Below, piece by piece: positions 27,563-39,464 of a stretch of 64,000 nucleotides of DNA (its first letter is position 1; every line of letters begins with the position of its first letter). This DNA comes from an uncultured Sphingomonas sp. (GTDB lineage: Bacteria; Pseudomonadota; Alphaproteobacteria; Sphingomonadales; Sphingomonadaceae). The stretch is from the NCBI RefSeq assembly GCF_913062585.1, contig NZ_CAJXWX010000001.1:1-64000 (forward strand), read 5' to 3'. The translations under genes and the position numbers were made by a program. The notes beneath the pieces were generated by a model, which was not told the DNA's origin, searched no databases, and saw only the letters and a program-made list of their open reading frames with translations.

Positions 27563-27679
27563 ATGTGGTATTTCTCCTGGGTCCTCGGCCTTGGCCTGGC
27601 CGTCGGTTTCGGCATCCTCAACGGCATGTGGCATGAATTCCATCTGCCTCGGGAGGATGACGTGTCGCCGAGACACTGA
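27563..27679 (+). CDS. cydX: Small cytochrome bd subunit CydX
   Basis: This 38-residue single-span membrane protein lies 15 bases after cydB, with AAAGGA upstream of its ATG. It reads MWYFSWVLGLGLAVGFGILN then GMWHEFHLPRED. MWYF-W-LG and the single helix are the recognised CydX/CbdX pattern; homologues stabilise the oxidase and its haems. It is easily missed because it is so short. The charged tail after the helix is somewhat longer than the E. coli protein's. Confidence 0.92.
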   Translation: MWYFSWVLGLGLAVGFGILNGMWHEFHLPREDDVSPRH

Positions 27680-27712
27680 CAGATAGGACAATCGGTCCGA
27701 CGACAGGGGATC

Positions 27713-28447
27713 ATGGCCATGCTATCAGGCAAGGCCATGATCCCGAACGACGTTTGTGCCGACTGCGCGGTGCGCGACCGGGCCCTGTGCGGCAGCCTGG
27801 ACGACCGTGCGTTGATCGCGCTCAACACCATCGGCCAGCGCCGCCGGGTCACGCGCGGCCAGACCATCGCCTGGGCGGGGGAGGAGGCGGTGATCTGCGG
27901 CAACCTGTTGTCGGGCGTGCTGAAGCTGGTCGCCGCCACCGCCGATGGCCGCGAACAGACGGTCGGCCTGCTCTATCCGGCCGACTTCTTCGGACAGCCC
28001 TATGCGGGCGATGTCGACTTCACCCTGACCGCACTGACCGACGCGGAACTGTGCGTCTTTCCCCGCGCCGCCTTCGAGCGGGTGCTGGACGATCACCAGC
28101 CGATGGAACGCCTGTTGCTCCAGCGGACCTTCGAGTCGCTGAACGAGGCGCGCGGGCGGATGCTGGTGCTGGCGCGCAAGTCGGCGGGGGAGAAGCTGGC
28201 GGGCTTCCTGCTCGACATGGCGGCGCGCGCCGGGGCCAGCGGATGCCGGGCGAGCCGTGACGGGCCGGTGACCTTCGACCTGCCGCTGACGCGCGGCCAG
28301 ATCGCCGATGTACTCGGCATGACGATCGAAACGGTCAGCCGCCAGCTGACCCGGATGAAACAGAGCGGCGTGATCGGCCTGCCCGGCGGCCGCGCCATCA
28401 CGATCAGCGACCGCGAGGCGCTGGCGGCACGGGCCGAAGCGGCTTAA
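27713..28447 (+). CDS. Fnr-type oxygen-sensing transcription regulator (second copy)
   Basis: This 244-residue Crp/Fnr protein also has cluster ligands: CADCAVRDRALC (Cys15, Cys18, Cys26) and a central Cys in VICGNLLSGVLKL. The recognition helix has TIETVSRQLTRMK, the same E..SR specificity as the first Fnr. It starts 33 bases after cydX and may share its transcript. The two Fnr proteins in this window are clearly homologous but not near-identical, so they are old paralogues rather than a recent duplication. The stop overlaps the convergent hemerythrin-like gene by four bases. Confidence 0.92.
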   Translation: MAMLSGKAMIPNDVCADCAVRDRALCGSLDDRALIALNTIGQRRRVTRGQTIAWAGEEAVICGNLLSGVLKLVAATADGREQTVGLLYPADFFGQPYAGDVDFTLTALTDAELCVFPRAAFERVLDDHQPMERLLLQRTFESLNEARGRMLVLARKSAGEKLAGFLLDMAARAGASGCRASRDGPVTFDLPLTRGQIADVLGMTIETVSRQLTRMKQSGVIGLPGGRAITISDREALAARAEAA

Positions 28448-28980
28448 GCCGCCAGACTGTCCGCCAGTGCATCGACGAGCAGGCCGCGCGCCTCCTGGGT
28501 CAACCGATGCCCGGCCAGCGCGATGATGACGAGTTGCTCGAAATCGACCGCGCGGCGGCATCCGGCAAAGAAGCTGCGCAGCATATGGCCGAGCGTCTCG
28601 GGCGCGGCGAAGGCATCCGCCTCGGCAAAGGTCGCGACCAGTTCGCGCGCCGCCGCCGCATCTGCCTCATGCCGGTGGCGGACATGGTCGAGGAGCGTGT
28701 CGGTGAGCGGATCGGCCCGCCCGTTGGACAGCATCGCCTCCAGATAGACGCCGTCCGCCTGCTCGCCCCGCGCCACCAGCGTTTCGAGCGCTTGCAGGAA
28801 CAGCGTCATGGTCGATCCGTCGGGGCGATCGGGCAAGGCGTCCGCCATCGTCTCCGCCTGCGTGCATAGCGCCAGCCGCCGACGATGCTCCTGGACCAGG
28901 CGGATCAGGTCGATTTCCTGGATGACGTGCCAGCGCCGCGCGAACGGTACGACGCTGCCTTGAAGCGGGTTGCGATCCAT
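28444..28980 (-). CDS. Hemerythrin-like (HHE) protein
   Basis: This 178-residue, all-helical soluble protein has His and Glu residues placed as in HHE cation-binding domains: LIRLVQEHRRRLALC near residue 25, TLLDHVRHRHEADAAAAREL near 95, and later LGHMLRSFFAGCRR and ALAGHRLTQEA. Such proteins bind a di-iron centre and oxygen or NO. I chose the ATG at 28980 because the longer frame would start inside the FNR box at 29033, which is therefore the likely control site. Role inferred: oxygen or nitrosative-stress handling under low oxygen. The family call is moderately sure. Confidence 0.65.
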   Translation of the reverse strand: MDRNPLQGSVVPFARRWHVIQEIDLIRLVQEHRRRLALCTQAETMADALPDRPDGSTMTLFLQALETLVARGEQADGVYLEAMLSNGRADPLTDTLLDHVRHRHEADAAAARELVATFAEADAFAAPETLGHMLRSFFAGCRRAVDFEQLVIIALAGHRLTQEARGLLVDALADSLAA

Positions 28981-29032
28981 TGCGGGTCTTCTCCTTCGTG
29001 CCCCCTGGTGACGAAGGGAGGTGCCCCGCGCA

Positions 29033-29046
29033 TTGACGATGGTCAA
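29033..29046. promoter_or_regulatory. FNR-type box upstream of the hemerythrin-like gene
   Basis: TTGACGATGGTCAA is again TTGAC-N4-GTCAA, 53 bases before the hemerythrin-like start and 19 bases after the end of the AcoR-like gene. It is the third strong box in 10 kb. Confidence 0.75.
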
Positions 29047-29064
29047 AGCGCCGGGCGGCGGCGT

Positions 29065-30102
29065 TCAGCGCTGGCGGGCGAGATGCCGGTGAATGGTGCT
29101 GCGATGGACGCCCAATTGCCGCGCCGCCGCCGAGACATTGCCGCCATACGCCGCCAGCGCCGCGTCGATCGCCTCCGCCCGGTCGTCGGCCAGCGGGCGG
29201 GCGACCGACAGTTCGATACCGCCGCCCCGCGCCTCGGCATCCCAACCGCCGATCAGCGTCCCGCCATTGGCGAGGCGCAGCTGCCCCCGCGCGGCCTGGC
29301 CATGCATGTCGAGCACCTCGCCCAGCGCGGTATCGTCGAGCGCCTCCCAGCTGCGCCCGACCAGCGACAGCCCGCGTCGATTGGCTGCGACAAGGCAATC
29401 GTCGCGGAACACCAATATCCCTTCGCGCGCCGTGCCCAGCATCGCCGCATCGTCATGCATCCGCAGCACACGGCAATCGGCGAAGCCGCTGCGGAACAGC
29501 CGATGCTCGATCTGGTCGACCGCCAATCGGATCAGCCCCAGCGCATGACCATGGCCGCTCGCCGATGGGCCCGAAATGTCGAGCGCCCCGACGATCGCGC
29601 CGCGCGGATCGAGGATCGGCGTCGCCGCGCAGCTGAGCATCGCATGTTCGGCGAAGAAATGCTCCGAGCCGTGGACGGCGATCGGACGACGCTCGGCAAT
29701 GGCGGTGCCGATCGCATTGGTGCCGGTGCTCGCCTCGGTCCAGGATACGCCGGGCCGGAGCGCGACCTGCGCCGCGCGCGACAGGAAGCCGGTGTCGCCG
29801 ATACTGTCCAGGATCATGCCGTCCGCATCGGCCAGGATCACGACGCTGCCCGTGTCGCGCGCCTCGCCGGCGAGCATCTCCAGCTCGGGGCGGCACAGGC
29901 GGCGCAGCGACTCGCGACGCTGGCGAAGCGCACCGAGTTCGCTTTCGTTCAGCGGGCCACCATCGCGTCGCCTACCTTGCGACAGGCCCATATCGGTGCA
30001 TCGCAGCCAGGATCGCAGCACCGGCTGGCGCACGCTTTCCAGGGGCAATTGCCCCTCGTCGAAATAGGCTCGTCGCCCCTGCTCTATCCCGGCGCCGTCC
30101 AT
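29065..30102 (-). CDS. AcoR-like GAF-HTH regulator lacking the AAA+ domain
   Basis: This 345-residue regulator begins like Aco[21 protein letters not shown], then a GAF-type sensor with [28 protein letters not shown] and [20 protein letters not shown]. It ends in a Fis-type helix-turn-helix ([20 protein letters not shown]). The sigma-54 ATPase that AcoR normally carries between these parts is absent, so it cannot activate sigma-54 promoters in the usual way. The start at 30102 was chosen by homology. It is divergent from the aldehyde dehydrogenase and alcohol dehydrogenase genes, its likely targets, with palindromes in the gap. Confidence 0.85.
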   Translation of the reverse strand: MDGAGIEQGRRAYFDEGQLPLESVRQPVLRSWLRCTDMGLSQGRRRDGGPLNESELGALRQRRESLRRLCRPELEMLAGEARDTGSVVILADADGMILDSIGDTGFLSRAAQVALRPGVSWTEASTGTNAIGTAIAERRPIAVHGSEHFFAEHAMLSCAATPILDPRGAIVGALDISGPSASGHGHALGLIRLAVDQIEHRLFRSGFADCRVLRMHDDAAMLGTAREGILVFRDDCLVAANRRGLSLVGRSWEALDDTALGEVLDMHGQAARGQLRLANGGTLIGGWDAEARGGGIELSVARPLADDRAEAIDAALAAYGGNVSAAARQLGVHRSTIHRHLARQR

Positions 30103-30121
30103 CGCCGCATCCTTCTCCGAC

Positions 30122-30138
30122 TGTCGCAAGTTGCGACA
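30122..30138. promoter_or_regulatory. Palindrome in the regulator/aldehyde dehydrogenase gap
   Basis: TGTCGCAAGTTGCGACA is a perfect 8+8 inverted repeat, with a further TGCGACA half-site at 30164-30170. AcoR-type activators bind repeated TGTCGCA-like sites. A second, unrelated palindrome, GTTTC-N4-GAAAC, lies at 30262-30275 just before the aldehyde dehydrogenase ribosome site. Confidence 0.55.
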
Positions 30139-30289
30139 CCGGCCCGTTTCTCGCGTCGCGCCGTGCGACACATGCTACCCCTCCCGCACAGAAAGTCCAT
30201 CTTTGCCCGTGTGCTTCGTCGCGGATCGGCTTGCCCTTGGACGGGCACAGGCGGAGCCATTGTTTCATACGAAACGAAGGAGAGGTTCC

Positions 30290-31800
<1,511 letters not shown>

Positions 31801-31801
<1 letters not shown>

Positions 31802-31840
31802 TCCCCGTCAAGGCGGGGATGGCGGGTCACGCCCATCCCC
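31801..31840 (+). other. Two overlapping hairpins between aldehyde and alcohol dehydrogenase genes
   Basis: ATCCCCGTCAAGGCGGGGAT (31801-31820) folds as one stem-loop. Its right arm also pairs with CGCCCATCCCC to form GGGGATGG...CCATCCCC (31815-31840). The two cannot form together. No U-run follows, so it is more likely an mRNA-processing or attenuation structure than a terminator. Confidence 0.4.
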
Positions 31841-31870
31841 GCTCCATCATCTTTCGAGAGGAGAATATCC

Positions 31871-34470
<2,600 letters not shown>

Positions 34471-34529
34471 CGATGGTCGATGTCGGGAGGATCTGCGCGA
34501 TCACCGCCCGGACGCTTTCCGCCGCCCCG

Positions 34530-35689
34530 TCACGGCATGAAGACGGCGCGAAGGCAGCCATCCTCCTTGTGCTTGAACATGTGATATCCCTTCGCGCTGT
34601 CCTCGAGCGGGAAGCGATGGGTGGCGAGCGCGGCGGGGGTGAGTTCGCCGCGCAGCGCGTGGTCAAGAAGGCGGGGCACATAGGCCTGGCCATGCTGCTG
34701 CGCCGTTCGCACGGTCACGCCCTTGTTCATCAGCACACCGAGCGGAAACTTGTCTATCAGCCCATAGACCCCGAGGATCGACAGCGTGCCGCCCTTGCGG
34801 ACCGCGAGCATCGCCTGGCGGAGCGCCGTACCGCGATCGGTCTCGAGATAAAACGCCTGCTTCACCCGGTCATAGGCGTGCTGGAGCCCGGTGCCGCTCG
34901 CCTCCATGCCCACCGCGTCGATGCACGCATCGGGACCGCGTCCGCCGGACAGTTCCTTCAGCGCGTCGAGCACGTCGACCTGGGTGAAGTCGAGCGGGGT
35001 GGCGCCGAACGCCGCCGCCTGGGCGAGCGGTTCGGGATATTGATCGATCGCGATCACCCGTTCGGCCCCCAGCAGCATCGCGCTTTGCTGCGCCACCAGG
35101 CCGACCCCGCCGCAGCCCCAGACCGCGACCACGTCACCGCGCTGGATGTTGCAGAAGTCGGCCCCCATGAAGCCGGTCGGGGCCGCGTCCGAGATGAAGA
35201 GGGCGTCCTCGTCGGGAAGACCGTCGGGGACGACGAAACAGTCGGTGTCGGCAAAGGGCACGCGGACATATTCGGCATGGCTGCCGGCATAGCCGCCAAA
35301 GGCGTGCGAATAGGCGTAGATGCCGCCGTCGGATAGCCGAGCAGCGGCTCCTGCAGTTCGGGCTTGGGATGGCTGGTGTCGCAGAGCGAGTAGAGATCGT
35401 GCTGGCAGTACCAGCACCGGCCGCAGGCGATAAAGGATGGCACGACCACGCGGTCGCCCCGCTTCACCTTCGTGACCGCGCGGCCCACATCGACGATCTC
35501 GCCCATGAATTCAGCGCGCCAGTCGGCGGTGTGATCGTCGCGCGCGACCACCTCCGCGAAATGCGTCCAGATCTGCGCCTGCGTGCCCGGATCGAGCCAT
35601 AGCGCACGCAGTTCCTCGACCGGTCGCCCGATCGTCACGGCGGCGTGCGCCGCGGCATCGAGCGCCGGTTCGGCAGCCGCGGCGCTCAT
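34530..35689 (-). pseudogene. Chimera: SRPBCC N-terminus joined to a frameshifted zinc alcohol dehydrogenase
   Basis: From the ATG at 35689 the first 60 residues read AAVTIGRPVEELRALWLDPG and FAEVVARDDHTADWRAE, the start of a SRPBCC/cyclase-like protein. The frame then becomes FMGEIVDVGRAVTKVKRGDR and CGRCWYCQHDLYSLC, the middle of a zinc-dependent alcohol dehydrogenase. Near 35330 one base is missing; the dehydrogenase continues in the next frame (GGIYAYSHAFGGYAGSHAEY, WGCGGVGLVAQQSAMLLGAE) to the stop at 34530. The catalytic-zinc N-terminus is absent here; its first residues occur at the start of the upstream frame (36258). The enzyme cannot be functional as it stands. Confidence 0.75.
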
Positions 35690-36258
35690 GCGGAAAGCAC
35701 CGACAGCGCGTCCGCCACCGTTCCCTCCGCGCGATAATCCGGCGGGATGTCGAAGTCCTTGCGGGCCAAGCCACGTGACGCGGTCGCCCCGCGCGGCAGC
35801 CCCGAGCGATCGGAATAGTCGCGGTCGCTGCTCGCGTCGCGCTTATGGGCGGCCTTCACGCCAGCCAGCGCGACGAGGTCGAGCAGGGTGATGCCCGCCA
35901 CCAAGGCGGTGGCGATCGCGGCGTTACGGCGTTTGGGATTGTCCTTGTGCAGCGCCGTCGCCAGCGTGCCGAGATCGAGCGCATCACCGCCGAGCCGCGC
36001 CGCCAGCCCGCCGGGCTTGTCGATCGACAGCGTCGGTATGGCGCTGGCCAGCTCGCGCACGCCATAGGCCCGGATCAGGCCCTGCTTGTCCTCGAGGCCG
36101 AGCGTGCGGGCGAGGCGACCGGGGGCCACGAGTTCGGTGACGCCGAGCCCGATCGAGAACCAGCCGAGCGCGCGGGCGAGCCGGTCGGCCCCGGCCAGCG
36201 AACTGGGGCCCTTGCGCTCGATCTTGTCCTCCTTGCCGTGCCAGACTAGGGCTTTCAT
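35686..36258 (-). CDS. Chimeric frame: alcohol dehydrogenase start fused to a cyclase/dehydrase-like protein
   Basis: This 190-residue frame begins MKALVWHGKED, the classic first residues of the dehydrogenase whose remainder lies at 34530-35500. After a short joint (KIERKGPSSLAGA) it continues DRLARALGWFSIGLGVTELV, LARTLGLEDKQGLIRAYGVR and NAAIATALVAGITLLDLVAL, a membrane protein with two to three helices of the 'cyclase/dehydrase' type often encoded beside such dehydrogenases. The ribosome site GAGGAGA is that of the dehydrogenase, so the cyclase-like part may now be expressed from it. It overlaps the next chimera by ATGA. Confidence 0.65.
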   Translation of the reverse strand: MKALVWHGKEDKIERKGPSSLAGADRLARALGWFSIGLGVTELVAPGRLARTLGLEDKQGLIRAYGVRELASAIPTLSIDKPGGLAARLGGDALDLGTLATALHKDNPKRRNAAIATALVAGITLLDLVALAGVKAAHKRDASSDRDYSDRSGLPRGATASRGLARKDFDIPPDYRAEGTVADALSVLSA

Positions 36259-36390
36259 GCCGGTCTCCTCGGTTGGAGGACCAGACCTAGGTTTCGCCTC
36301 GCCGCAGGCACATACGGGCGATGCCTAGGGAACTCTCCCCATCAGGGAGCAGTTGCCGGCTGTACCGGCAAGGACCGAGGAGACGCCGGC

Positions 36391-37479
36391 GTGGCACCCG
36401 AAAAAACACGACCGGCGGTCGCACCGACCGACGACGAGCCGGCATTCGCCACGGAAGAGGCGCTTGCACACCATGCCCGCTTCCTCGAGGCGAATCTCCG
36501 CAGCTTTGCCGACAACAGCACGAACCTGATCTGGATCGGCGATCCCGAGGCCGGCACCATCGTCTATCGCAGCGCCGCCTATGCCCGGATCTGGGGGGTG
36601 CCGTGCGAGGACGCTCCGGACGGTCTCGCAACCTGGATCCAGGACGTGCATCCCGAGGATCGCCAGCAGGTCGAACATGCGCTCGCCAGGGTGGCGGCCG
36701 GTGAGGTGGTGCAGTTCGAATATCGCCTTGTCCGGCCGCTGGACGGCGCGGTGCGCCGGCTGCGCGACACCAGCTTCCCGATCCTCGATGGCGCGGGCGT
36801 GGTGATACAGATCGGCGGCATCGCCGAGGACCTGACCCTGGAGGACATGCGCCACGTCTATATCGTGAACGGCACGGCACGGGACGCACGCGCGCTGGCC
36901 GGCTGGATGCGTGCGCTCGGCTATCGCGCGCAGACCTTCGCCAGCGCGGCGGCCTTTCTGGACCTTGCCCCCGCCCTTGCTGCGGGATGCGTGCTTCTCG
37001 ATCTGCGTCGCAAGCGCGAGGAAGGGCTCTCGGTGCCACGCGAATTGCGCGCGCGGTCGATCGGCCTGCCGACCATCGCGCTCGACATCGCGAATGCCGA
37101 TATAAGCCGTGCCGTCGCCGCCATGAAGGCAGGCGCGGTCGATTACCTTCCCATCGAAGACAAGGCGTCGCTGCAAACCGCATTGGCGGACGCGATTACC
37201 GGGTGCCAGGGCGCCTCGCGCACGACGTCCCGCGACGAGAGCGCGGCGGCCCGGATCGCCAGGCTGACGCCGCGAGAACGCGAGGTGCTGCTGGGACTGG
37301 TGGACGGGGGGACCAACAAAGTGATCGCGCAGACGCTCGGCATCAGTCCGCGCACGGTCGAACTGCACCGCGCGCAGTTGATGCACCGGTTGGACGCGGC
37401 CAGCCTGACCGAGCTTCTGCAACTGGCCTTGGCGGCCGGGGTTTCGCCATCGGCCGGGCACCAGCGAAAGCCGGTCTAG
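36391..37479 (+). CDS. PAS - degenerate receiver - LuxR-type regulator
   Basis: In this 362-residue protein, residues 35-150 form a PAS domain (DNSTNLIWIGDPEAGTIVYR, PAC-like RRLRDTSFPILDGAGVV). Residues 155-270 have the FixJ-type receiver shape with an Asp in CVLLDLR, but the acidic pair normally at the start is NG (VYIVNGTARD) and the usual Lys-Pro is replaced (VDYLPIEDK). Residues 285-345 are a LuxR/FixJ helix-turn-helix: LTPREREVLLGLVDGGTNKV and ISPRTVELHRAQLMHRL. Control by phosphorylation is therefore doubtful; the PAS domain may carry the signal. It is divergent from the chimeric dehydrogenase locus. Confidence 0.85.
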   Translation: MAPEKTRPAVAPTDDEPAFATEEALAHHARFLEANLRSFADNSTNLIWIGDPEAGTIVYRSAAYARIWGVPCEDAPDGLATWIQDVHPEDRQQVEHALARVAAGEVVQFEYRLVRPLDGAVRRLRDTSFPILDGAGVVIQIGGIAEDLTLEDMRHVYIVNGTARDARALAGWMRALGYRAQTFASAAAFLDLAPALAAGCVLLDLRRKREEGLSVPRELRARSIGLPTIALDIANADISRAVAAMKAGAVDYLPIEDKASLQTALADAITGCQGASRTTSRDESAAARIARLTPREREVLLGLVDGGTNKVIAQTLGISPRTVELHRAQLMHRLDAASLTELLQLALAAGVSPSAGHQRKPV

Positions 37480-37491
37480 GGGCCGATCTGC

Positions 37492-38394
37492 TCACGCGCC
37501 TTGCGCGGCTTGCGTAATGTCCGTGAATGCCTGGACGAGCGCGTCGAACGTGACCCTGTAGCGGCTGCCGTGTCGCAGGTCCTCGTGCATCACGATCCAT
37601 ATCGGCAGGGGCAGGTCGAATGCGTCTGCCAGCACGCGGCAAAGATCCGGGTCGCGCCTGGCGACGGCGGTCTGGCAAATACCGATGCCGAACCCCGCGC
37701 GAATGGCTTCGAACTGGGCCGACGCGCTATCGACGCGCAGGGCGAACATCGCGCGATCCATCCCCGGCAGATGGCGCATGCCCGCGCAGGTGAACGGTGT
37801 CTCGGTATCGAAGCCGATCAGGTCATGTTCGCGCAGCTCCTCGAGCCGGTCGGGCACGCCTCTTTGCTCGAGATAGCTGCGATGCGCGTGGAAGCCCAGG
37901 CGAACAGCGCCGACGCGCTTCGCCACCAGCGATTTCTGCTCGGGCTGCGCCATCCGTATCGCGATGTCGGCCCGGCGTTGCAGCAGGTCGTCCAGGTCGT
38001 CGGTCAACGCCAGTTCGAAGTGCAGCCCGGGCTGCGCGCGCCGAAGGCTGGTCACGATCGCCGGCAGATGATGCGTTCCCACCGCTTGGCTGGCCGTGAT
38101 GCGCACCGTGCCCTCCGGCATCCCCGGCGCGCCCTCGGCGGATCTGCGCAGCGCCTCCGCTGCGGCGACCAGGGCTTCGGCGTGCGGCCGCAGCGCCAAT
38201 GCGTGATCGGTGGCGGACAGACCCCGCTGCGAGCGTAGGAACAGCTTGGCACCGGTCGCCTGCTCCAGGGCATCGATGTGCCGGGCGATGCTGGGCTGGG
38301 TCAGGCCGAGCGCGCGCGATGCCGCCGATAGCGAACCTTGCCGCAGCACCGCGGCAAAGCTGCGATAGACATCCCAACTCGGTTCCTTGCTCAT
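37492..38394 (-). CDS. LysR-family regulator
   Basis: This 300-residue LysR protein has an N-terminal helix-turn-helix GSLSAASRALGLTQPSIARH and a substrate-binding part with GTVRITASQAVGTHHLPAIV and GFGIGICQTAVARRDPDL. It is divergent from the NAD-binding oxidoreductase at 38483 (88-base gap), the usual layout for a LysR regulator and its target. It ends 13 bases from the stop of the PAS-LuxR gene on the other strand. The effector is unknown. Confidence 0.9.
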   Translation of the reverse strand: MSKEPSWDVYRSFAAVLRQGSLSAASRALGLTQPSIARHIDALEQATGAKLFLRSQRGLSATDHALALRPHAEALVAAAEALRRSAEGAPGMPEGTVRITASQAVGTHHLPAIVTSLRRAQPGLHFELALTDDLDDLLQRRADIAIRMAQPEQKSLVAKRVGAVRLGFHAHRSYLEQRGVPDRLEELREHDLIGFDTETPFTCAGMRHLPGMDRAMFALRVDSASAQFEAIRAGFGIGICQTAVARRDPDLCRVLADAFDLPLPIWIVMHEDLRHGSRYRVTFDALVQAFTDITQAAQGA

Positions 38395-38482
38395 CTATTT
38401 TCGTATAGCAGCTGCACGCGATACGGCAATTCTCGTTCATCCGTATCGGCGCCATCTTGCCTCCCGACACATGAGGAGGCGA

Positions 38483-39430
38483 ATGATGAAGAAGACGGCG
38501 TTGATTCTGGGCGCGACGGGTGGAGTCGGCGGTGCCGTGATGCGGCGCATGATCGCCGGCGGCTGGACGGTCAGGGCGCTGACCCGCCGTGCCGATGTCG
38601 ACTTGCCCGCCGGATGCGAGGCGGTGATGGGGGATGCGATGGATGCGGCTTCGGTCGCATCCGCGGCCAAAGGCGCCTGGGTCATCGTCCACGCGGTCAA
38701 CCCGCCGGGCTATCGCGACTGGGATCGGCTGGTCCTGCCGATGCTCGACCACACGATCCGCGCCGCATCCGCCAGCGGCGCCCGCATCCTCCTGCCGGGG
38801 ACGGTCTATAATTACGGGCCGAACGTCTTTCCGAACATTGCCGAGGACGCACCACAGACGCCGAAGACGCGGAAAGGTCTGATCCGCGTGGAGATGGAGC
38901 AGCGGCTCCGCATCGCGGCGGAACAGGGGCAGTGCAGCGCGCTGATCGTCCGGGCGGGCGACTTTTTCGGCCCCGGTGCCGCGAACAACTGGTTCGGGCA
39001 GGGCTTGGTGACCCCTGGGGCGCGTCCCAAGGTCATTCGCAACCCGGGCACGCGCGGCGTCGGCCATCAATGGGCCTATCTTCCCGACGTTGCCGAGACC
39101 ATGGTCCGGCTGCTGGAGCGCGCGGATCTGCCGGCCTTCGCCTCGTTCCACATGGAGGGGCATTGGGATCATGACGGGCGCCAGATGGTGGAGGCCATCG
39201 CCCGCGTGCTCGGCGATCCCGTCGTGCCGATCCGTCCGCTGCCCTGGTGGCTGCTCCGCCTCGCCGCGCTGGTGGCGACAACGCCGCGCGAGATGATGGA
39301 GATGCGCTATCTCTGGCGGCAGCCGATTCGCATGGCCAATGACCGGCTGGTGGCGACGCTAGGCGAGGAGCCCCGTACGCCGCTCCTCGAAGCGGTGTGC
39401 ACCACGCTGACCGATCTGCGATGCATCTAG
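38483..39430 (+). CDS. NAD-dependent epimerase/NmrA-like oxidoreductase
   Basis: This 315-residue short-chain/epimerase-type protein has a Rossmann motif at the start (TALILGATGGVGGAVMRRMI) and LLPGTVYNYGPNVFPNIAED, YNYGP replacing the usual YxxxK region as in extended atypical SDRs. GVGHQWAYLPDVAETMVRLL is shared with sugar-nucleotide epimerase-like proteins. The ATG at 38483 follows GAGGAGG. It probably acts as a soluble NAD(P)-dependent reductase on an unknown small molecule. It is likely regulated by the divergent LysR protein. Confidence 0.82.
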   Translation: MMKKTALILGATGGVGGAVMRRMIAGGWTVRALTRRADVDLPAGCEAVMGDAMDAASVASAAKGAWVIVHAVNPPGYRDWDRLVLPMLDHTIRAASASGARILLPGTVYNYGPNVFPNIAEDAPQTPKTRKGLIRVEMEQRLRIAAEQGQCSALIVRAGDFFGPGAANNWFGQGLVTPGARPKVIRNPGTRGVGHQWAYLPDVAETMVRLLERADLPAFASFHMEGHWDHDGRQMVEAIARVLGDPVVPIRPLPWWLLRLAALVATTPREMMEMRYLWRQPIRMANDRLVATLGEEPRTPLLEAVCTTLTDLRCI

Positions 39431-39464
39431 GGCCGCCGCAGACGTGGCGACGCGAGGCGAGCCC

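Noticed and set aside
28981..29046. A longer start for the hemerythrin-like protein
   Set aside because: It would place the start codon inside a near-perfect FNR box and add an Arg-rich leader with no homology.
30231..30256. A sigma-54 promoter before the aldehyde dehydrogenase gene
   Set aside because: Only a weak GG-N10-GC match could be found, and the adjacent activator lacks the AAA+ domain that sigma-54 needs.
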